NCBI GenBank assembly: GCA_944319935.1
Contig: CALUFM010000026.1
Span: 1 to 32,261 of the forward strand
Length of the DNA stretch: 32,261 nucleotides
Reading direction: 5' to 3'
From: an uncultured Prevotella sp.
Lineage (GTDB): Bacteria > Bacteroidota > Bacteroidia > Bacteroidales > Bacteroidaceae
Position numbers and translations under genes: made by a program. The notes under the pieces were generated by a model. The model saw only the letters and a list, made by a program, of their open reading frames with translations, searched no databases and had not been told where the DNA came from. Position 1 is the stretch's first letter; each line of letters starts with the position of its first letter. Shown here in pieces: positions 29,377-32,261 of the stretch.

Positions 29377-30015
29377 TCATTCTGTAATCCACATGCCACC
29401 CTCTGCCGCACGAGAACCTACAGGCGTGCCGGCGCGGTAATAGGCCACGAGGGCGATGTCGAACACGAGGGTGCTGTAGCCTGGTATGCCGCTGCTCGTG
29501 CCGTTGACGCCGTAGCCCAACTGGTAAGGCATGTACACGCGCCAGTGGTCGCCTATGCGCATGTTCTGCAGGGCGGTGGCGAAGCCGTCGACGAGTTCGC
29601 CCACATACATCGTGACGGGGTTGGCCGTGGCGGGGTTGTAGTCGCCCGTGTAGGACTCGTCGAAGACGTAGCCGTCGGGGTATGACGTCGAGGGCAACAG
29701 GCGGCCGCGGTAGTTTATCTTGACAGAGTCAGAGAACATGGGGCTGCCGCTGCCCGTGCCGGCCTGAAGCACCTCCACAACGATGCTGTTGGCTGCCGTA
29801 CCGGTGACCGCGCTCTCGAGCGTGTAGTTCTTGATGACCTTCCACGAGCCGTCGGTGACGCCTTGCGCCCGCTCGTACAGGGCGGCCAACTGTTCTTCAT
29901 TTGTCTGCCGCCAGTTGGGGAATTCCTCCACCTCGTTGTCATCCTCGCTGCACGACGTGAGGCACAACGGGGCGAGCAACGCCACGAGGAGGAATGTCAG
30001 GAATGATTTTTTCAT
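29377..30015 (-). CDS. FKBP-type peptidyl-prolyl cis-trans isomerase lipoprotein
   Basis: This 212-residue protein starts with a lipoprotein signal peptide (MKKSFLTFLLVALLAPLCLT) and a lipobox ending LTSC, so Cys22 would be lipidated; the acidic SEDDNE that follows recalls Bacteroidetes surface-export signals. The FKBP domain covers about 90-195: SDSVKINYRGRL, VFDESYTGD, LVDGFATALQNMRIGDHWRV and MPYQLGYGV. The family speeds proline isomerization during folding of envelope proteins. Its ATG follows the glyS stop with no gap, so the two are co-transcribed and probably translationally coupled. Confidence 0.92.
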   Translation of the reverse strand: MKKSFLTFLLVALLAPLCLTSCSEDDNEVEEFPNWRQTNEEQLAALYERAQGVTDGSWKVIKNYTLESAVTGTAANSIVVEVLQAGTGSGSPMFSDSVKINYRGRLLPSTSYPDGYVFDESYTGDYNPATANPVTMYVGELVDGFATALQNMRIGDHWRVYMPYQLGYGVNGTSSGIPGYSTLVFDIALVAYYRAGTPVGSRAAEGGMWITE

Positions 30016-31557
30016 TTATTGCAGTTTTTTGAGCAAGCTCGTTATGCTTACCTTGTCTTCTATTATGCCACGCAGGTCGGCTATGTTGACACGCTCCTGC
30101 TCCATTGTGTCGCGGAAGCGCAGCGTCACTGTGTTGTTCTCCAGCGTGTCGTGGTCAACGGTCACGCAATAAGGCGTGCCTATGGCGTCCTGACGGCGGT
30201 AACGTTTGCCTATGGAATCCTTTTCGTCATACTGGCAGTTGAAGTGGAACTTCAGCTCGCTGATTACCTCGCGCGCCTTTTCGGGCAGGCCGTCTTTCTT
30301 CAGCAGCGGCATCACGCAGAGCTTCACTGGGGCGAGTGCCGCCGGCAGTTTCAGCACGACGCGCGTCTCGCCGTTCTCCAACTGCTCCTCGCAGTAAGAG
30401 TGGCACATGACGGAGAGGAACATGCGGTCAACGCCGATTGACGTCTCTATGTCATACGGGGTGTAGCTTTCGCCGGTCTGCGGGTCGAAGTACTTGATCG
30501 ACTTGCCCGAGAACTTCTCGTGCTGCGACAGGTCGAAGTCAGTGCGGCTGTGGATGCCCTCCACCTCCTTGAAGCCGAACGGCATGCGGAACTCGATGTC
30601 CGTGGCGGCGTTGGCGTAGTGGGCCAGCTTCTCGTGGTCGTGGAAGCGGTAGTTCTCCGCGCCGAAGCCGAGAGCCTGGTGCCACTTCATGCGCAGCTCC
30701 TTCCACTTCTGGAACCACTCGATTTCAGTGCCGGGCTTGACGAAGAACTGCATCTCCATCTGCTCGAACTCGCGCATGCGGAAGATGAACTGGCGGGCAA
30801 CGATTTCGTTCCTGAACGCCTTTCCGATTTGCGCTATGCCGAAAGGCAGCTTCATGCGGCCCGTCTTCTGCACGTTGAGGTAGTTGACGAAGATGCCCTG
30901 GGCCGTCTCCGGACGCAGGTAGATTTTGCTTGCGGCATCGGCCGTAGAGCCCATCTCGGTTGAGAACATCAGGTTGAACTGGCGCACGTCAGTCCAGTTC
31001 TTAGTCCCGCTGATGGGGTCAACAATCCCTTCGTCCAAGATGATTTGCTTCAGCTCGGCCAAGTCAGGGCCTTGCATGGCCTTTGTGTAACGCTCGTGCA
31101 GGGCGTCGCGTTTCTGCTGGTGCCCCATGACGCGCGGGTTGGTCTGGCGGAACTTCTCCTCGTCGAACGCCTCGCCGAACTTCTTGCGGGCCTTCTCCAC
31201 CTCCTTGCTGATTTTCTCCTCGTACTTCGCTATTTGGTCTTCTATCAGCACGTCGGCGCGGTAACGCTTCTTCGAGTCGCGGTTGTCGATGAGCGGGTCG
31301 TTGAAAGCATCAACGTGTCCGCTGGCCTTCCATATCGTAGGGTGCATGAAGATGGCCGAGTCGATGCCCACGATGTTCTCATGCAGCAGCACCATGCTCT
31401 TCCACCAGTATTCCTTTATGTTGTTCTTCAGCTCAACGCCGTTCTGTCCGTAGTCGTAAACGGCGGCCAAGCCGTCGTAAATGTCGCTGCTGGGGAACAC
31501 GAAGCCGTACTCCTTGCAGTGGGACACTATTTTCTTAAAAACATCTTCTTGTGCCAT
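30016..31557 (-). CDS. glyS: Glycyl-tRNA synthetase, single-chain dimeric type
   Basis: This 513-residue class II synthetase charges tRNA-Gly. It is the eukaryotic/archaeal-like alpha2 form usual in Bacteroidetes. Visible features are the N-terminal FVFPSSDIYDGLAAVYDYGQ (19-38), YLRPETAQGIFVNYLNV, class II motif 2 in GKAFRNEIVARQFIFRMREF followed by EQMEMQFF, and motif 3 in TSIGVDRMFLSVMC. The anticodon-binding domain occupies the last ~130 residues (LKLPAALAPVKLCVMPLLKK). Length is normal. A consensus promoter lies 75 bp upstream. It is the core-chromosome anchor of the window. Confidence 0.98.
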   Translation of the reverse strand: MAQEDVFKKIVSHCKEYGFVFPSSDIYDGLAAVYDYGQNGVELKNNIKEYWWKSMVLLHENIVGIDSAIFMHPTIWKASGHVDAFNDPLIDNRDSKKRYRADVLIEDQIAKYEEKISKEVEKARKKFGEAFDEEKFRQTNPRVMGHQQKRDALHERYTKAMQGPDLAELKQIILDEGIVDPISGTKNWTDVRQFNLMFSTEMGSTADAASKIYLRPETAQGIFVNYLNVQKTGRMKLPFGIAQIGKAFRNEIVARQFIFRMREFEQMEMQFFVKPGTEIEWFQKWKELRMKWHQALGFGAENYRFHDHEKLAHYANAATDIEFRMPFGFKEVEGIHSRTDFDLSQHEKFSGKSIKYFDPQTGESYTPYDIETSIGVDRMFLSVMCHSYCEEQLENGETRVVLKLPAALAPVKLCVMPLLKKDGLPEKAREVISELKFHFNCQYDEKDSIGKRYRRQDAIGTPYCVTVDHDTLENNTVTLRFRDTMEQERVNIADLRGIIEDKVSITSLLKKLQ

Positions 31558-31632
31558 TATCGTATTTACCTTAATATATTATCTTAAAAATACAAAGATG
31601 CCGAAACGCCGCATCCTTGCGCCTTTGGTGTG

Positions 31633-31664
31633 CAAAGATAGTGCAAATCATGTGAAGCGCAAAA
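31633..31664 (-). promoter_or_regulatory. Promoter of the glyS operon
   Basis: On the minus strand TTTTG (around 31660-31664) and TATCTTTG (31633-31640) are 19 nt apart, an exact Bacteroidetes promoter. The leader of about 70 nt contains a hairpin-forming GATGCGGCGTTTCGGCATC (31592-31610). Confidence 0.8.
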
Positions 31665-31750
31665 TAAAAGTGAGGGAAACAAACTTTTATTTTGCCTTAA
31701 AACCATGGCAGAACCAATACCTGTACCATAAATGCAGACGCCACAACTTA

Positions 31751-32044
31751 TCACAAGGCGTCAAGCTCGTCAATAGATAAACCTAAAGCCAGGGATATGA
31801 CATCAGGCGACAGCCCCAACCGTTTCGCGTTGCGCGCATTATCTAACTTTTCCTCTGCACGGCCCTCTGCATATCCTTCTGCAAAACCCTCGGCAAACCC
31901 TTTTGCATATCCTTTCGCACGGCCCTCGTTCCTCGCATACGCCTCGGTGACGAGGTTGTCACGGTACACCTTGATGGCCTCGTCATACTTCATGCGGTCT
32001 TCCTTTGAAAGAGCCGCAATGTCTTTTATATCTTCAACCCTCAT
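31751..32044 (-). pseudogene. Orphan C-terminal copy of a PD-(D/E)XK (Rpn-like) transposase-family protein
   Basis: This 97-codon frame repeats the C-terminal tail of the gene upstream: LSKEDRMKYDEAIKVYRDNL, then a Gly-[Tyr/Phe]-Ala-[Lys/Glu] repeat and AKRLGLSPDVI...LSIDELDAL. These tails are typical of the PD-(D/E)XK transposase family (Rpn-like). The nuclease domain is missing, and ATG 32044 begins 1 nt after the stop of the upstream copy. It is most simply a leftover of a tandem duplication of the 3' end, perhaps still translated. Relative to the other copy it has an inserted 4-residue-repeat linker of about 16 residues. Confidence 0.8.
31858..31929. repeat. 12 bp coding tandem repeats
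   Basis: Units of 12 bp encoding GYAK, GFAE, GFAE, GYAE and GRAE are repeated head to tail in the Rpn-like tail. Such repeats can expand or contract by slippage; the neighbouring copy (32046-32261) has only one unit. Confidence 0.8.
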
Positions 32045-32045
32045 C

Positions 32046-32261
32046 CTACAAGGCATTAATCTCGTCAATAGACAAACCCGTAATCCGCGATATGACATCA
32101 GACGACAGCCCCAACCGTTTCGCGTTGCGCGCATTATCTAACTTTTCCTCTGCACGACCTTCGTTCCTTGCATACGCCTCGGTTACGAGGTTGTCACGGT
32201 ACACCTTGATGGCCTCGTCATACTTCATGCGGTCTTCCTTTGACAACGACGCGATGTCTAC
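32046..32261 (-). CDS. PD-(D/E)XK nuclease/transposase family protein, C-terminal part
   Basis: The frame is open to the window edge and encodes at least 71 residues: DIASLSKEDRMKYDEAIKVY, then RNEGRAEEKLDNARNAKRLG and the end ITGLSIDEINAL. This is the C-terminal tail of a Rpn/PDDEXK-type recombination-promoting nuclease, whose catalytic domain should lie to the right of the window. It is about 85% identical at DNA level, by eye, to the orphan copy downstream. Family members are found as many scattered copies in Bacteroidetes. The true start is outside the window. Confidence 0.8.
   Translation of the reverse strand, partial: VDIASLSKEDRMKYDEAIKVYRDNLVTEAYARNEGRAEEKLDNARNAKRLGLSSDVISRITGLSIDEINAL

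Overview
The window looks like Bacteroidales DNA, most likely Prevotellaceae. Several promoters match the Bacteroidetes sigma consensus (TTTG, 19-22 nt, TAnnTTTG). Most genes have A-rich leaders instead of Shine-Dalgarno sites. Family markers agree: DUF3871, a UpxY antiterminator, a long-type Bacteroidetes tyrosine integrase, single-chain GlyRS and a PD-(D/E)XK 'Rpn' protein.

Positions 1 to about 16,914 are the right-hand part of an integrated element, either a phage-like element or an integrative mobilizable element. A leftward replication operon lies at 1.18-4.98 kb: a small protein of unknown function, an HNH-like protein, and a helicase fused to a BT4734/VirE-N primase-like domain. This operon is bracketed by two directly oriented copies of a ~160 bp imperfect palindrome (910-1069 and 5701-5863) and preceded by three ~67 bp direct repeats. 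Rightward, from 5.4 to 12.8 kb, come small ORFs, DUF3871, a Sak-type single-strand annealing protein, a RecB-like PD-(D/E)XK nuclease, a zinc-ribbon protein, an M20/M42-like metallopeptidase and three more small proteins. Several of these transcripts have their own intrinsic terminator. Next, leftward, come an RloA/RloB (AbiL-like) anti-phage pair and the integrase. The right boundary is a 17 bp fragment that looks like a tRNA 3' end (16,898-16,914), followed by a perfect terminator hairpin. No virion or conjugation genes are visible; they may lie left of the window.

From 17.1 to 28.8 kb, all leftward, is a surface polysaccharide locus. It is started by UpxY and continues with a GT2, a Wzx flippase, an acyltransferase, a GT32-type sugar transferase, a Wzy-like polymerase, two further acyltransferases (one frameshifted), a GT2, a fourth acyltransferase, a GT4 and a WecG/TagA-type GT26. 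Base composition is patchy: an AT-rich middle between GC-rich genes, as expected for a reassorting capsule/EPS locus. No initiating sugar-phosphate transferase and no Wza/Wzc export genes are in view.

The right end (29.3-31.6 kb) is core chromosome: glyS followed without a gap by an FKBP-type lipoprotein, with a clear promoter and terminator. The last 0.5 kb holds a tandemly duplicated C-terminus of a PD-(D/E)XK transposase-family protein running off the edge.
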